From Streptomyces longhuiensis (GTDB lineage Bacteria > Actinomycetota > Actinomycetes > Streptomycetales > Streptomycetaceae): 64,000 bases of DNA. The notes under the pieces are model-generated. The model searched no databases and was not told the origin of the DNA. It saw nothing but the letters and a program-made list of their open reading frames with translations. The stretch covers positions 62,001-126,000 of the forward strand of contig NZ_CP085174.1 in assembly GCF_020616555.1 (NCBI RefSeq), written 5' to 3'. A program made the translations under genes and the position numbers. This document shows, piece after piece, positions 42,149 through 50,942 of the stretch (positions within the stretch are counted from its first letter, which is position 1; the number at the start of each line of letters is the position of its first letter).

Positions 42149-45100
42149 TCACGCCACACCCTGCCAAATGTCCGGACCGAACGAGCCCTTGATGTCGGAA
42201 GCTACTGTCGCGGCGTTCACCATCAACCCGAGCTGGTAGACGGTCGTCTTGGCCACCCCTCGGACCGCGAGGCGCACGGGGTTGTCGCCCGGGTGAGCGC
42301 CGATGATGCGCCCGAGTTCCTTGACGGACCTTTCGTTGATGCGGTGATACGGCAGGACGAGCTGTACCGGAGCCGCGCCCGTTCGCTCCGCGGAGGACAC
42401 GTCGAGTGTCTGGAGCTCCTGCCCGAAAATACTGAGCGTGCCGTCACGGTCGTTGAGGCGGCCCTGCACCGAGACCACGGCGTCCTCAACCAGGGCGCCG
42501 GCGACGAGTTGGTAGGTGGCGGGGAAGAACAGCACCTCGATCGTGCCGTCACGGTCGGCCAGGTTGACGATCGCCCACGCATTGCCCTGCTTCGTCATCT
42601 TCGGCTGCACGCTGGTGATCAGGCCAGAGAGTCGGACCACCCCCTCTGTTCGCCCTGAGGCGATCAAGTCGACGATGGTGGTGTCGCGATGGGCGGCGAG
42701 GAGATTCTCGGTGCCGTCCAGCGGGTGCGCAGAGACGTACATGCCCAGCATCTCCCGCTCGGTGGCCAGGAGTTGCCTGCGGGGCCACTCCTCTTCGCCG
42801 ATCTGCACCTCCATGCCAAAACCGGCGGCGTCTGCCGCGTCGTCGCTGCCCAGGCCCGCGAACAGGTCGTCCTGGCCGTAGGCGGCGGCCTTCTTCAGCG
42901 GAACGACGGCGTCGATGGCCATCTCGTGAGCGGCGGACAGACCTCTACGGGTGTGCCCGAGGGAGTCGAACGCGCCGCCCTTGATGAGGGACTCGACGGC
43001 GCGCTTGTTCAGGGCAGGGAGGTCGACCTTGTCGAGGAAGTCAGCGAAGGAGGCGTACTTCCCGCCGGACTTGCGGCCCGCGATGATCGACTCGATGACG
43101 TTCTCGCCGACGTTGCGCACGGACAGCAGGCCGAAGCGGACGTCGTCGCCGACGGCCGCGAACTCGGCCAGCGACTCGTTCACGTCGGGCGGAAGAACGG
43201 TGACGCCGAGCTTGCGGGCATCGGCGAGGTAGATGCCGGCCTTGTCCTTGTCGTCGCCGACCGAGGTGAGCAGCGCGGCCATGTACTCGGCCGGGTAGTT
43301 CGCCTTGAGGTAGGCGGTCCAGTAGGAGACCAGGCCGTATCCGGCGGTGTGGGACTTGTTGAAGGCGTATCCGGAGAACGGGAGCATGACGTCCCAGATC
43401 GCCTTGATGGCCTCTTCCGAGTAGTTGTTGGTCTCCATGCCGTCGTGGAACTTCTGCCACTCGGCGGCCAGGACCTCGGGCTTCTTCTTACCCATGGCGC
43501 GGCGCAGCATGTCGGCGCCGCCGAGCGTGTACCCGGCTAGGGTCCGGGCGATGGCCATGATCTGCTCTTGGAAGATCAGCAGGTGGTGGGTGGAACCCAG
43601 GATCGGGTCCAGGACCTCCTTGAGCTCCGGGTGGATCGGGGCTGGCTCCTGTTTGCCGTTCTGCCTGAGGGCATAGTTCGTGTGCGCGTTGGCGGCCATC
43701 GGACCGGGCCGGTACAGGGCCAGGGCGGCGGCGATGTCCTCGAATCGGCTCGGCTCCATCAGCTTCAGCAGGGCGCGCATGCCGCCGCCGTCGAGCTGGA
43801 AGACACCGAACGTGTCGCCTCGGCCGAGGAGCTCGAAGGTCTTCTTGTCGTCGAGCGGGATGACCTTGACCCTGTCATCGCCGTTGCCCGGGTCGACGGT
43901 GGCCAGGTGGACGCCACGGTTGTCACGGATGTTCTTCAGCGCGTGGTCGATGACGCCCAAGTTGCGCAAGCCCAGGAAGTCCATCTTGACCAGCCCCATG
44001 TTTTCGCAACTGGGGTAGTCAAAGCCGGTGATCTTGACGCCGTCCTTGGCGCGCATGTGCAGCGGGATGCGCTCGGTCAGCTTGGTCTTGGACAGGATGA
44101 CCGCGGCGGCGTGCACGCCGGTGCCCCGTGTCAGTCCCTCGACACCCTTGGCGGTGTCGATGACCTTCTTGACGTCGGGTTCGTTCTCGTACATCGCCCG
44201 GATCTCGCCCGCCTCGCCGTAGCGCGGGTGGGCGGAGTCGAAGATGCCGTCCAGCGGGATCGACTTGCCCATGATGTCCGGCGGCAGCGCCTTGGTGATC
44301 CGCTCCCCATGCTGGAAGGGGTAGCCGAGGATCCGCGAGCTGTCCTTGATCGCGTTCTTGGCCTTGATCTTGCCGAACGTGTTGACCATCGCCGTGTACT
44401 CGTCGCCGTACTTCTCGGTGACGTAGCGGACCATGGTGTCGCGCTGACGGTCGTCGAAGTCGAGGTCGACATCCGGCGGGTTGATGCGCTCGGGGTTGAG
44501 GAACCGCTCGAAGAGCAGGCCGTGCTCCAGCGGGCACAGTTCGGTGATACGGGTCGCGTACGCCACGATCGAGCCGGTCGCCGAGCCTCGGCCCGGTCCG
44601 ACCGGGATGCCGTTGTCTCGGGCGTACTTGCAGATGTCGGCGACCACGAGGAAGTACGAGGAGAACCCCATCGGACCGATGATGCTCATCTCGGTCTCGA
44701 AGCGCTCCATGACCTCGTCGGGGATGGGGGCGCCGTAGCGCATCTCCAGTCCCTTGAGGACGTCCTTGCGCAGCCAGGACTCCTGCGTCTCCCCTTCGGG
44801 GACGTCGGGGAACTGCGGCATCTCGTCGACGTTCTCGAAGACGGCGTCGTAGGACTGGACGCGCTCGGCGATCAGCAGCGTGTTGTCACACGCCTCCGGC
44901 ATCTCCGAGAACAGCTCACGCATCTCGGCTGCGGTCTTGAGGTAGTAGTCGTTGCCCGAGAACCGGAACCGCTTCTCGTCGGCCTTGTTCTTGCCGACGC
45001 CGATGCACAGCAGGTTGTCGTGCGCATCGGCCTGGTCCGCGTGGATGTAGTGCGCGTCGTTGGTCGCCAGGAGCGGGATCTTCAGCTCCTTGGCAAGGCG

Positions 45101-45748
45101 CAGCAGACCGTCCCGGACCTGCTTCTCGATCGACAGCCCGTGGTCCATCAGCTCCAGGAAGTAGCTCTCCCGGCCGAAGATGTCCTGGTACACGGCCGCG
45201 ACCTCGCGGGCCTCGTCGTACTGGTTCAGACGCAGCCGCGTCTGGATCGCACCGGAGGGGCAGCCGGTGGTGGCGATGATGCCCTCGGCGTGCTCACTGA
45301 TCAACTCCATGTCCATGCGCGGCTTGCCAGCGGGGAACTGGCCGGTATAGCTGGCCTCGGTGGACATGTAGAAGAGGTTCTTCAGGCCCTGGACGTTCTC
45401 GGCCCACATCGTCATGTGGGTGAAACGGCCGCCACCGGAGACGTCCTTCGACCCCTCACCGTCATCCGACATGGCCCGCTGACCGCCGGGACCCCAGAAC
45501 TCCTGCTTCCGGTTACGACGCGAGGACGGGGCGACGTACGCCTCGATCCCAATGATCGGCTTGACGCCGTCGAAGCCCTTGGACACCTGATGGAACTCGT
45601 ACGCACCGAACATGTTGCCGTGGTCGCTCATGGCGACCGCGGGCATGCCCTGACGGTCGACTTCGGCGAACATCGGCTTAAGCTTCTGAGCGCCGTCGAG
45701 CATCGAGTATTCGGTGTGATTGTGCAGGTGAACAAAGCTGTCAGCCAC
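42149..45748 (-). CDS. dnaE: DNA polymerase III alpha subunit (DnaE family)
   Basis: 1199 aa, ATG 45748. N-terminal PHP domain (FVHLHNHTEYSMLDGAQK, AVAMSDHGNMFGAYEF). Palm with GPGRGSATGSIVAYATRI and the catalytic acidic motif PDVDLDFDDRQRD near residue 425; finger and clamp regions HAAAVILSK, FGVFQLDGGGM, YRPGPM and GGADMLRRAMGKKK; an HhH region KYASFADFLDKVDLPALNKRAVESLIKGGAF; an OB fold near residue 1036 (VVRLSGLITSVQPKMTKQGNAWAIVNLADRDGTIEVLFF). All key residues are present, so it should be active. The housekeeping replicase is normally encoded in the chromosome core; beside tap-tpg and a rep-like locus this is probably an accessory copy serving a linear replicon. Its 3' end abuts the tandem duplication. 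Confidence 0.95.
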   Translation of the reverse strand: MADSFVHLHNHTEYSMLDGAQKLKPMFAEVDRQGMPAVAMSDHGNMFGAYEFHQVSKGFDGVKPIIGIEAYVAPSSRRNRKQEFWGPGGQRAMSDDGEGSKDVSGGGRFTHMTMWAENVQGLKNLFYMSTEASYTGQFPAGKPRMDMELISEHAEGIIATTGCPSGAIQTRLRLNQYDEAREVAAVYQDIFGRESYFLELMDHGLSIEKQVRDGLLRLAKELKIPLLATNDAHYIHADQADAHDNLLCIGVGKNKADEKRFRFSGNDYYLKTAAEMRELFSEMPEACDNTLLIAERVQSYDAVFENVDEMPQFPDVPEGETQESWLRKDVLKGLEMRYGAPIPDEVMERFETEMSIIGPMGFSSYFLVVADICKYARDNGIPVGPGRGSATGSIVAYATRITELCPLEHGLLFERFLNPERINPPDVDLDFDDRQRDTMVRYVTEKYGDEYTAMVNTFGKIKAKNAIKDSSRILGYPFQHGERITKALPPDIMGKSIPLDGIFDSAHPRYGEAGEIRAMYENEPDVKKVIDTAKGVEGLTRGTGVHAAAVILSKTKLTERIPLHMRAKDGVKITGFDYPSCENMGLVKMDFLGLRNLGVIDHALKNIRDNRGVHLATVDPGNGDDRVKVIPLDDKKTFELLGRGDTFGVFQLDGGGMRALLKLMEPSRFEDIAAALALYRPGPMAANAHTNYALRQNGKQEPAPIHPELKEVLDPILGSTHHLLIFQEQIMAIARTLAGYTLGGADMLRRAMGKKKPEVLAAEWQKFHDGMETNNYSEEAIKAIWDVMLPFSGYAFNKSHTAGYGLVSYWTAYLKANYPAEYMAALLTSVGDDKDKAGIYLADARKLGVTVLPPDVNESLAEFAAVGDDVRFGLLSVRNVGENVIESIIAGRKSGGKYASFADFLDKVDLPALNKRAVESLIKGGAFDSLGHTRRGLSAAHEMAIDAVVPLKKAAAYGQDDLFAGLGSDDAADAAGFGMEVQIGEEEWPRRQLLATEREMLGMYVSAHPLDGTENLLAAHRDTTIVDLIASGRTEGVVRLSGLITSVQPKMTKQGNAWAIVNLADRDGTIEVLFFPATYQLVAGALVEDAVVSVQGRLNDRDGTLSIFGQELQTLDVSSAERTGAAPVQLVLPYHRINERSVKELGRIIGAHPGDNPVRLAVRGVAKTTVYQLGLMVNAATVASDIKGSFGPDIWQGVA

Positions 45749-46177
45749 CGGGCAGGCACCTCCGGGGTGGGTCGCGGGAAGCCCTCACCCTAGCCCTCCG
45801 CGAAGATCAACATCGGTCGCTTGAGACTCCCCCGAGAACACCGAGAAGGCACCGCGCTGGGTGACCTCGGAGGATCACGCAACGGAGCCACAGCAGTGGG
45901 CTGCGTGTCCGAATTGGGTGGATCAGGCAAGCCGACATGGAGTGCGCTAGAGGGCCGAGTCCCGCTATGCGATGGGAGCGCGCGAGCTCGACGGCCAACA
46001 GGCCGTTGCGGTGTTGGAAGAGACGTACTGGCTGAGAGAAGGGCGAGCCATCCGGACCGATGGAGTAGGCGAGGTCGTTTCAAGCTCGCCGCCATCGACG
46101 CGAGCGCGACGACGCAGCCTGAACCAGGAATTCAACCTTCTCCGGCGACCGGCAAAGGGCTAGCTGCCACCGGCATT
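45749..46177. other. Intergenic region upstream of dnaE
   Basis: 430 bp. A frame GARELDGQQAVAVLEETYWLREGRAIRTDG at about 45970-46080 looks faintly protein-like but has no start or continuation. The dnaE promoter should lie at its left end. Confidence 0.4.
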
Positions 46178-46408
46178 TCAGAACATCCCGAACGCACTCA
46201 TCCCAGTGGCTGAAAGGAAGACGACACCGAGCACCCCAAAGATGCCTCGCATGATGTCGGGCGAGAACCTTGGATCAACCCCGTCGCCAGGCGACCGCTG
46301 GGCTATCAGGTCATACACACGCAGCCCAACGCTCCGATAGTCGAGCGCGATAACCGTCGCGCCAGCACCCACGGCGCCTCCCCAGACCAAGCTCAGCCGG
46401 TCACCCAC
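46178..46408 (-). CDS. Small membrane protein (76 aa)
   Basis: GTG start at 46408, GGGAGGAG about 8 nt upstream. Two hydrophobic segments (LSLVWGGAVGAGATVIALDY and GIFGVLGVVFLSATGMSAFG) separated by a polar loop LRVYDLIAQRSPGDGVDPRFSP. Unknown function. Downstream of the rep-like genes on the same strand. Confidence 0.65.
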   Translation of the reverse strand: MGDRLSLVWGGAVGAGATVIALDYRSVGLRVYDLIAQRSPGDGVDPRFSPDIMRGIFGVLGVVFLSATGMSAFGMF

Positions 46409-46591
46409 GGATCGCTCCTCCCCCAGCGGACTGCCCCATTCGTGATGCCCGGCGCAAGACCAACCGCTCCATCGCCACCCAAGACGGATAGTCTGCCGCC
46501 GGCGCACACAGCGCGAAGAGGTACGACAATGGACGGCGTCAGAGAGAGCTGGCCGCTAGCTGGTGTGGGATCGAAGCAATACGCGCCGCTA

Positions 46592-46657
46592 CTCATGTAC
46601 GTGAGGTCAATGAGTACAGCGCCGGCGAGCAGGAATCATTGACCTCACGTACATGAG
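46592..46657. repeat. Iteron pair: perfect 22-bp inverted repeat
   Basis: ctcatgtacgtgaggtcaatga at 46592-46613 and its exact complement at 46636-46657, spaced by 22 nt, directly downstream of the second wHTH gene. Related single copies lie upstream at 47456, 47498 and 47609. Confidence 0.9.
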
Positions 46658-46676
46658 CACTGCTTCGTAGGGCCGC

Positions 46677-46988
46677 TCAGGTTGCCCGCCGGAGCGGGAC
46701 GACGACGTCTTCTCCGGTGCTCTTCTGGCCAAGCCGGTAGTAACTGATGTGGGCGAGCCGCTCGGTCTCCTCAAGCCAGCCTGCTTCGACGACCTGCCGA
46801 CGAGTGCGCGAGAACACGGTCGGCGACATCCCGACAAGCTTGGCAAGGTTGGCGCCGGTCTCGATGACGCCGCCAGCGCGGTCGGTGGGATGCATCGCGT
46901 AGAGCATGACGACCAGGCGCTGGTTCGCGGTCATGCCGGAGGTGCGGTGAAGAACGTCAAGGAGCTTCTGCTTGTCGTCGTTGTTCAC
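46677..46988 (-). CDS. Winged-helix protein 2 of a replication-like locus
   Basis: GTG start at 46988 (gggagg upstream), overlapping the previous stop (gtga). 103 aa: NNDDKQKLLDVLHRTSGMTANQRLVVMLYAMHPTDRAGGVIETGANLAKLVGMSPTVFSRTRRQVVEAGWLEETERLAHISYYRLG. The region TGANLAKLVGMSPTVFSRTRRQVVEAGWLEE is a wHTH like MarR/RepL-type initiators. It is paralogous in plan to the gene upstream. Function as replication or copy-control protein is inferred from the iterons around it. Confidence 0.65.
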   Translation of the reverse strand: MNNDDKQKLLDVLHRTSGMTANQRLVVMLYAMHPTDRAGGVIETGANLAKLVGMSPTVFSRTRRQVVEAGWLEETERLAHISYYRLGQKSTGEDVVVPLRRAT

Positions 46989-47449
46989 TGGGCCTCCCAC
47001 CGCGAAGGGGTCATGTTCTGGAATCCGGGAATGTCGGGCGGGTTGCACGACTTGATCGCCTCCCGCTGCTCTACACCGGTTCCGTGAAAGGCAATGTACG
47101 GGCTGATCCGGTAGAGCCTGTAGTTGCCGATGCGTCCACGCTCGATCAAGATGCGTCGCTTGAGCAGCTTCCGGTTGATCTTTCCGACGGCATCAGCGGT
47201 CATCCCCACCCGCTTGGCAATGTCTGCACCAGTGGCCCGAAGCGGCGCCATACCCTCGGGCGAGACCCCAATCCACCACAGAACCAGGAACTTCTGGCTC
47301 GGGGTGAACTCCTTGCTCTCGGTGATCGCTTCGACGCGCGCCTTGTCAACCTGAGTGTGCCCGCCCGAGAAGGCATACGGCGCATAGGGGACTGCTTCGC
47401 CGGTGTCTGCGTCGACCAGCCTGCGCGCTGCTCCCAACGGGCCCTCCAT
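46985..47449 (-). CDS. Winged-helix protein 1 (putative RepL-like replication initiator)
   Basis: 154 aa from ATG 47449 (RBS weak). ESKEFTPSQKFLVLWWIGVSPEGMAPLRATGADIAKRVGMTADAVGKINRKLLKRRILIERGRIGNYRLYRISPYIAFHGTG: a helix, then wHTH, then a wing and strand NYRLYRISPYIAFHG. This resembles RepL-type initiators, which end in a ...Y.INP...F.G strand. Two 22-bp iterons lie within 70 bp upstream. The two coupled genes recall the two-gene rep loci of actinobacterial linear plasmids. A role as transcriptional regulators is the alternative. Confidence 0.65.
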   Translation of the reverse strand: MEGPLGAARRLVDADTGEAVPYAPYAFSGGHTQVDKARVEAITESKEFTPSQKFLVLWWIGVSPEGMAPLRATGADIAKRVGMTADAVGKINRKLLKRRILIERGRIGNYRLYRISPYIAFHGTGVEQREAIKSCNPPDIPGFQNMTPSRWEAQ

Positions 47450-48055
47450 CCATGGGCATCGATCTTGCGTGCATGAGGGACGGCCCTGAAGCCGACTTGA
47501 TGAACCTAACGTACATGAGCCCTGTGTTCATGAACTCCGTTTCCCAGGCATGTCGCTGAGCCTCACATCAATCGCCTCGAGACGCTCGCGGCGCCAGCAA
47601 CCGCGCCACTCATGGACTTCACGTCAATCTGCTCAGTTCTCAAAATCGTGGTGCCCAGTTCCTGAGGCATGGGTACCACGGTCTCCAGCACTGGCTGTAC
47701 GGCTCCTAAGAACTGGATGGACGTTGCTGAGAACTGGGTGCCAGATCGTCAGATCGTGATGCGAGATACTGTTTCTGCAGGTCAGGATGCAGATTGCGGC
47801 GGCGTCCTCTTTAGCAGTAGGACACGCTGTCTGCTCCGGACTCAGCGCTTTCGCATCGTGCCTTGATTTCTGGCGCGCGATACTGCCGGCAGGTGCTACT
47901 GGGCCGCGTAGCTGCCTTGGCCCGTCTCCGCTGGTCGCCAAGGTCCCTCACAACCACGTCGTGCTCAGCCCACGAAAGCACGCCAGCATGCTCCTGCAGT
48001 CGACCAAGTAGCCGCCATGTATGTCTCCATCAGCCCGCTCTAGCACCTGCCACGC
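47450..48055. other. Candidate replication origin region (no genes)
   Basis: 606 bp without a protein-like frame, upstream of the two wHTH genes. It holds 22-bp iterons at 47456-47477 and 47498-47519 (both minus orientation) and a weak one at 47609-47630. It also holds four 11-12-bp elements of type cagttct(g)ag: ctcagttctca 47632, ccagttcctgag 47655, ctaagaactgg 47706, ctgagaactggg 47727, the last two inverted relative to the first two. The local base composition is visibly less GC-rich than the genes around it. Confidence 0.5.
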
Positions 48056-48253
48056 TTACGGAAGCGCCGGTCCGGGATGTAGTCGCTCGACTACATATCC
48101 GCCCCCGCAGGGGCACCGCAAGGCCCGCAGGGGCCGAGGATGCCCCGGCCAGTAGGCGTGCAGAGCCGAACCGTGGCGGCCAGGCCAGATGGGGTCAACT
48201 GCACCCGGGAACGCGACCTCGTAGGCACCGGGCAGCACATCGGTGGCAATCAC
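48056..48253 (-). CDS. Hypothetical protein (65 aa), coupled to the upstream membrane gene
   Basis: GTG 48253 overlaps the previous stop (gtga). VIATDVLPGAYEVAFPGAVDPIWPGRHGSALHAYWPGHPRPLRALRCPCGGGYVVERL: a CPC motif near the C-terminus could bind metal. Protein-like, but family unknown. Last gene of the 48056-49165 operon. Confidence 0.6.
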   Translation of the reverse strand: MIATDVLPGAYEVAFPGAVDPIWPGRHGSALHAYWPGHPRPLRALRCPCGGGYVVERLHPGPALP

Positions 48254-48708
48254 GCTGCGGTTGGCGGGCTCGTGATCGGTCTCCAGGCGCGGCGGGCATC
48301 CCTCAAGGCGAGGTAAGCAGTCAGTGCCGCAGCTCCAAGGGGCAGCAGCGGATAGAGAACTGCCGTCCCCCACGACGTAAAACTCGTGTCGATCACCTCA
48401 AGGCCCCACGGCGCCCTGGCAGCGGACACCACCTCTCCCGACCTGCCGTCGTAGGACACCTTCACAATGTCCGTGCTCTTGGCACCCACAGGTCGGACAG
48501 AGCACTCGACGTAGCCTCCCCCTCGGCCCCCGCCTTCGAAATGGCACTGTGAAAGGCGGACCCGGACTTCGTCACCCGCCAGTCCCAGCCGGACGACACC
48601 CAGAGCCACAGACCAGGCGGTTGCCCCCAAAAGCAGCAAGGCGATCACGCTCCAGGCCGCAGCTGCTACACCCCACCCCTTGCGCGTCATCCAGTCAGCA
48701 TCGCGCAT
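48250..48708 (-). CDS. DUF3592-like membrane protein
   Basis: 152 aa, ATG 48708 (aaggg upstream). TM1 AAAAWSVIALLLLGATAWSVALG, an extracytoplasmic domain with two Cys (LSQCHFEGGGRGGGYVECSVRPVGAKSTDIVKVSYDGRSGEVV), TM2 AVLYPLLPLGAAALTAYLAL. This plan, two TMs around a small beta domain with C...C, fits DUF3592 proteins. Function unknown. Confidence 0.7.
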   Translation of the reverse strand: MRDADWMTRKGWGVAAAAWSVIALLLLGATAWSVALGVVRLGLAGDEVRVRLSQCHFEGGGRGGGYVECSVRPVGAKSTDIVKVSYDGRSGEVVSAARAPWGLEVIDTSFTSWGTAVLYPLLPLGAAALTAYLALRDARRAWRPITSPPTAA

Positions 48709-48713
48709 AACCC

Positions 48714-49165
48714 TTACGAGTTGCGGTAGTTGACCTGATACCAGGCCGCGGCGATCAGTATCCGGGCCAGGTGCTCCTCTTCGGCGTAGGCCCGGTCCAT
48801 GGTCAGCTCGCGGTTGTCGAGCTGCAGGCCAAGGACCGTTTCCTCCAGGCGCGAGGCGAGTTCCTCGCACACTTCCCGCATCTGCTGGCCCGCGCCGGAG
48901 TTGGAGGTGCCGGTGAGCAGGATGCCGGTGCGCGCGACGTCATCGACGGGCTCGGCAGTGGTGAACGCCAGGCGCAGCCGGTAGTCGATCGCGGTGCCGA
49001 CGTTCCCGGCCTCGGTGCCGACACGGGGCCCGGCAGCAGGATCTGGTCGCTCTGGTCCCGGGCGCGGAAGCTCTTGCGCAATGGGTGGGCACCGGCCGAC
49101 AGTTCACGGTCCAGGAACCGGCGCAGCGGGGTGCGCGGACAGTGAATTCCGGAGGTCAGGCTCAT
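48714..49165 (-). pseudogene. Conserved hypothetical protein with a single-base frameshift
   Basis: ATG 49165; the first frame gives GIHCPRTPLRRFLDRELSAGAHPLRKSFRARDQSDQILLPGP. At about 49030 adding one C in gggccccgtg continues smoothly as RVGTEAGNVGTAIDYRLRLAFTTAEPVDDVARTGILLTGTSNSGAGQQMREVCEELASRLEETVLGLQLDNRELTMDRAYAEEEHLARILIAAAWYQVNY to stop 48714. Both halves are protein-like, so the shift is recent or an error. Protein of about 150 aa, mostly helical at its end; unknown role. First gene of a three-gene operon. Confidence 0.6.
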
Positions 49166-49711
49166 GAGGTCACCGCCTTGGGCAACGAACGCCGCCGGGG
49201 CGCGATGGAGTTGTCACAAGTCGGACGCTAGGCATCGGGACTGACAATCCGTCACCCGCATGGAGTAGCTGCGGGGATGGGCGGGCGCGGGATTCACCCG
49301 CACGAGGGGCGGCGTGGCGTTCATCGCGACGCGGGACTCGGCGGTGGGGCGGGGCGGGACCCAGCAGTGTCATGCGGACCCTCACACCCTCACAGGACGG
49401 CGCGTCTGCCTGGGGAAACGGGGTGTGAGCCTCACAGCCCTCACAGGCCGGGGCGCGAGCGGGGCGGGGTTACGTGTCCTTGAAGCGGTCGTCGGTGGCC
49501 ATCGGCTGCTCGATCTCCCGGGCCGTCCTCATCAGTTCGAGGGCCTCGCGGCGCAGGTCGCTGGAGCGCTCCCGCAGCTGCCGGACGCGCCGGCGTTGCT
49601 GCTGCCCTCCGAGCAGCCGTCTGGCCGGAACACGGCGGGCCGCACCGGATGCGAGCCAGCGGTTCGTGCGAGTACTGCCGCCGCAGTCCGCCGACTCACT
49701 ACGGTCAGCAC
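49166..49711. other. Divergent intergenic region
   Basis: 546 bp between divergent genes. It contains repeated cctcaca motifs around 49378-49450 (ccctcacaccctcacagg, gagcctcacagccctcacagg). A minus-strand frame 49470-49680 (LRERSSDLRREALELMRTAREIEQ) is helix-like but lacks a start. Confidence 0.4.
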
Positions 49712-50233
49712 ATGACCAGTGAAGGTGTAGTCGTGGACGAAGTAGTCCGTGCGGCATGGGACTCGTACCGGATCTTAGAAAAGCGCACGTCCAGGAAGGA
49801 ACGTCAGCAGGCGCAGCAGCGTGTCCAGGCCGCGATGGACACCTACGGCCGGGAGGAAGTGTCCCGGGGCGCGGTCTTCCTGGTGGGAGTGCTGACCGCG
49901 CACATCATCGGCCAGCAGGACGGCGCAGAGGAGGACCGCCTCGATCCGCTCAGCGATCTGATTCCGGCCGTGATCCGCAAGCTCCCCGGCTTCGAACTGG
50001 CCGACCCCGCCCAGGTACCGATGGTCACCGGCGTCCTCATGGCCGCGGCCATGAGCATGGACACGGTGGCCTGGCGCGACCAGTTCGGGACGATCCCGCC
50101 GCCGGAGGCCCTGGTACACAACTTCGTGCTCTGGCTGCTCGCCGACCTCTTCGACAGCCTGGTCGAACAGCCCGGCGCCACCGACCAGCTCATGCGGGAG
50201 ACCTTCAACTCCATGGCTGCCGACGCCGGTTGA
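49712..50233 (+). CDS. Hypothetical protein (173 aa)
   Basis: ATG 49712 or GTG 49730. Helical protein VVRAAWDSYRILEKRTSRKERQQAQQRVQAAMDTYGREEVSRGAVFLVGVLTAHIIGQQDGAEEDRLDPLSDLIPAVIRKLPGFELADPAQVPMVTGVLMAAAMSMDTVAWRDQFGTIPPPEALVHNFVLWLLADLFDSLVEQPG. No family recognised. It reads as a soluble all-alpha protein; typical of Streptomyces plasmid cargo. Confidence 0.75.
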   Translation: MTSEGVVVDEVVRAAWDSYRILEKRTSRKERQQAQQRVQAAMDTYGREEVSRGAVFLVGVLTAHIIGQQDGAEEDRLDPLSDLIPAVIRKLPGFELADPAQVPMVTGVLMAAAMSMDTVAWRDQFGTIPPPEALVHNFVLWLLADLFDSLVEQPGATDQLMRETFNSMAADAG

Positions 50234-50321
50234 TAGGACCCGGCGGAGCGCCTTGCCACACTCAAACTCGCCCAGGCGGCCGTGAGGCCCGACGCCCACG
50301 ACGGCTTCTAGGAGAAGTGCG

Positions 50322-50822
50322 ATGTCCAAGAAGACTGGCACCGAGAACCCGTACGGCTACGACCCGGAGACCAGCACCATCCGGGTCGGGAAGCACGACC
50401 TGGAGCGGCTGCTGCTGACGTTCCGCTCGCTGGTCCGCAAGCAGGAGCCTGGCGACTGGGACCACATGAGGGACTACGACCTGTCCTTCGAACGACTGGC
50501 AGATGCCGTCGACGCTGCTGATCAGGCCCGGCAGGGTTGTTCCCGCTGGGAGGGCCCTGACCTCCGGCTGCGCTGCACCACCACTGAGCCCGTCTACAAC
50601 TGGCCGGACGGCGCTCCCTACGACGGCGGGACGCCGGTTACATGGAACGTTCCGGGCTACGGCTCCCATGCCACCGCCGATGACTCCAGAAGCCTGCCTA
50701 AATCGCTGTGCGGCTTCACCTGGTCGACGGAGGAAGGCCGACGCGTGAGCGGCTTGCCGGACTGCCGCGAATGCCTCCGCGAGGTCCAGCTCGGTGCCGA
50801 ACGGCCCCGCGGCAGCTGGTAA
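50322..50822 (+). CDS. Hypothetical protein (166 aa)
   Basis: ATG 50322 with taggag upstream. Polar N-terminal half (PYGYDPETSTIRVGKHDLERLLLTFRSLVRKQEPGDWDHMRDYDLSFERLADAV) and a C-terminal half with spaced Cys (RLRCTTTEPVYNWPDG, KSLCGFTWSTEEGRRVSGLPDCRECLREV). The CRECLREV motif may bind zinc. Unknown function. A strong terminator follows. Confidence 0.75.
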   Translation: MSKKTGTENPYGYDPETSTIRVGKHDLERLLLTFRSLVRKQEPGDWDHMRDYDLSFERLADAVDAADQARQGCSRWEGPDLRLRCTTTEPVYNWPDGAPYDGGTPVTWNVPGYGSHATADDSRSLPKSLCGFTWSTEEGRRVSGLPDCRECLREVQLGAERPRGSW

Positions 50823-50885
50823 GCCGCTTGTCAGTCATTGTCGCCCGGGTGGCAACCGGTGGATACGGCGGTGGCTACGATGCGG

Positions 50886-50928
50886 AACGCCCCGACCCCG
50901 GCAGTTGCGATGCCGGGGTCGGGGCGTT
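50886..50928. terminator. Bidirectional terminator
   Basis: Perfect 18-bp arms aacgccccgaccccggca / tgccggggtcggggcgtt with 7-nt loop and flanking T run, between convergent genes. Confidence 0.9.
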
Positions 50929-50942
50929 GTTGTCGCGGCTGG

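Noticed and set aside
43568..45793. 741-codon rightward open frame
   Set aside because: Antisense of dnaE, a GC-rich frame shadow.
45970..46160. Short rightward frame upstream of dnaE
   Set aside because: Only about 35 residues look protein-like; no start signal, no match to a family I know.
49470..49757. Minus-strand 95-codon frame with helical C-terminus
   Set aside because: No RBS or sensible start and it overlaps the start of the gene at 49712.
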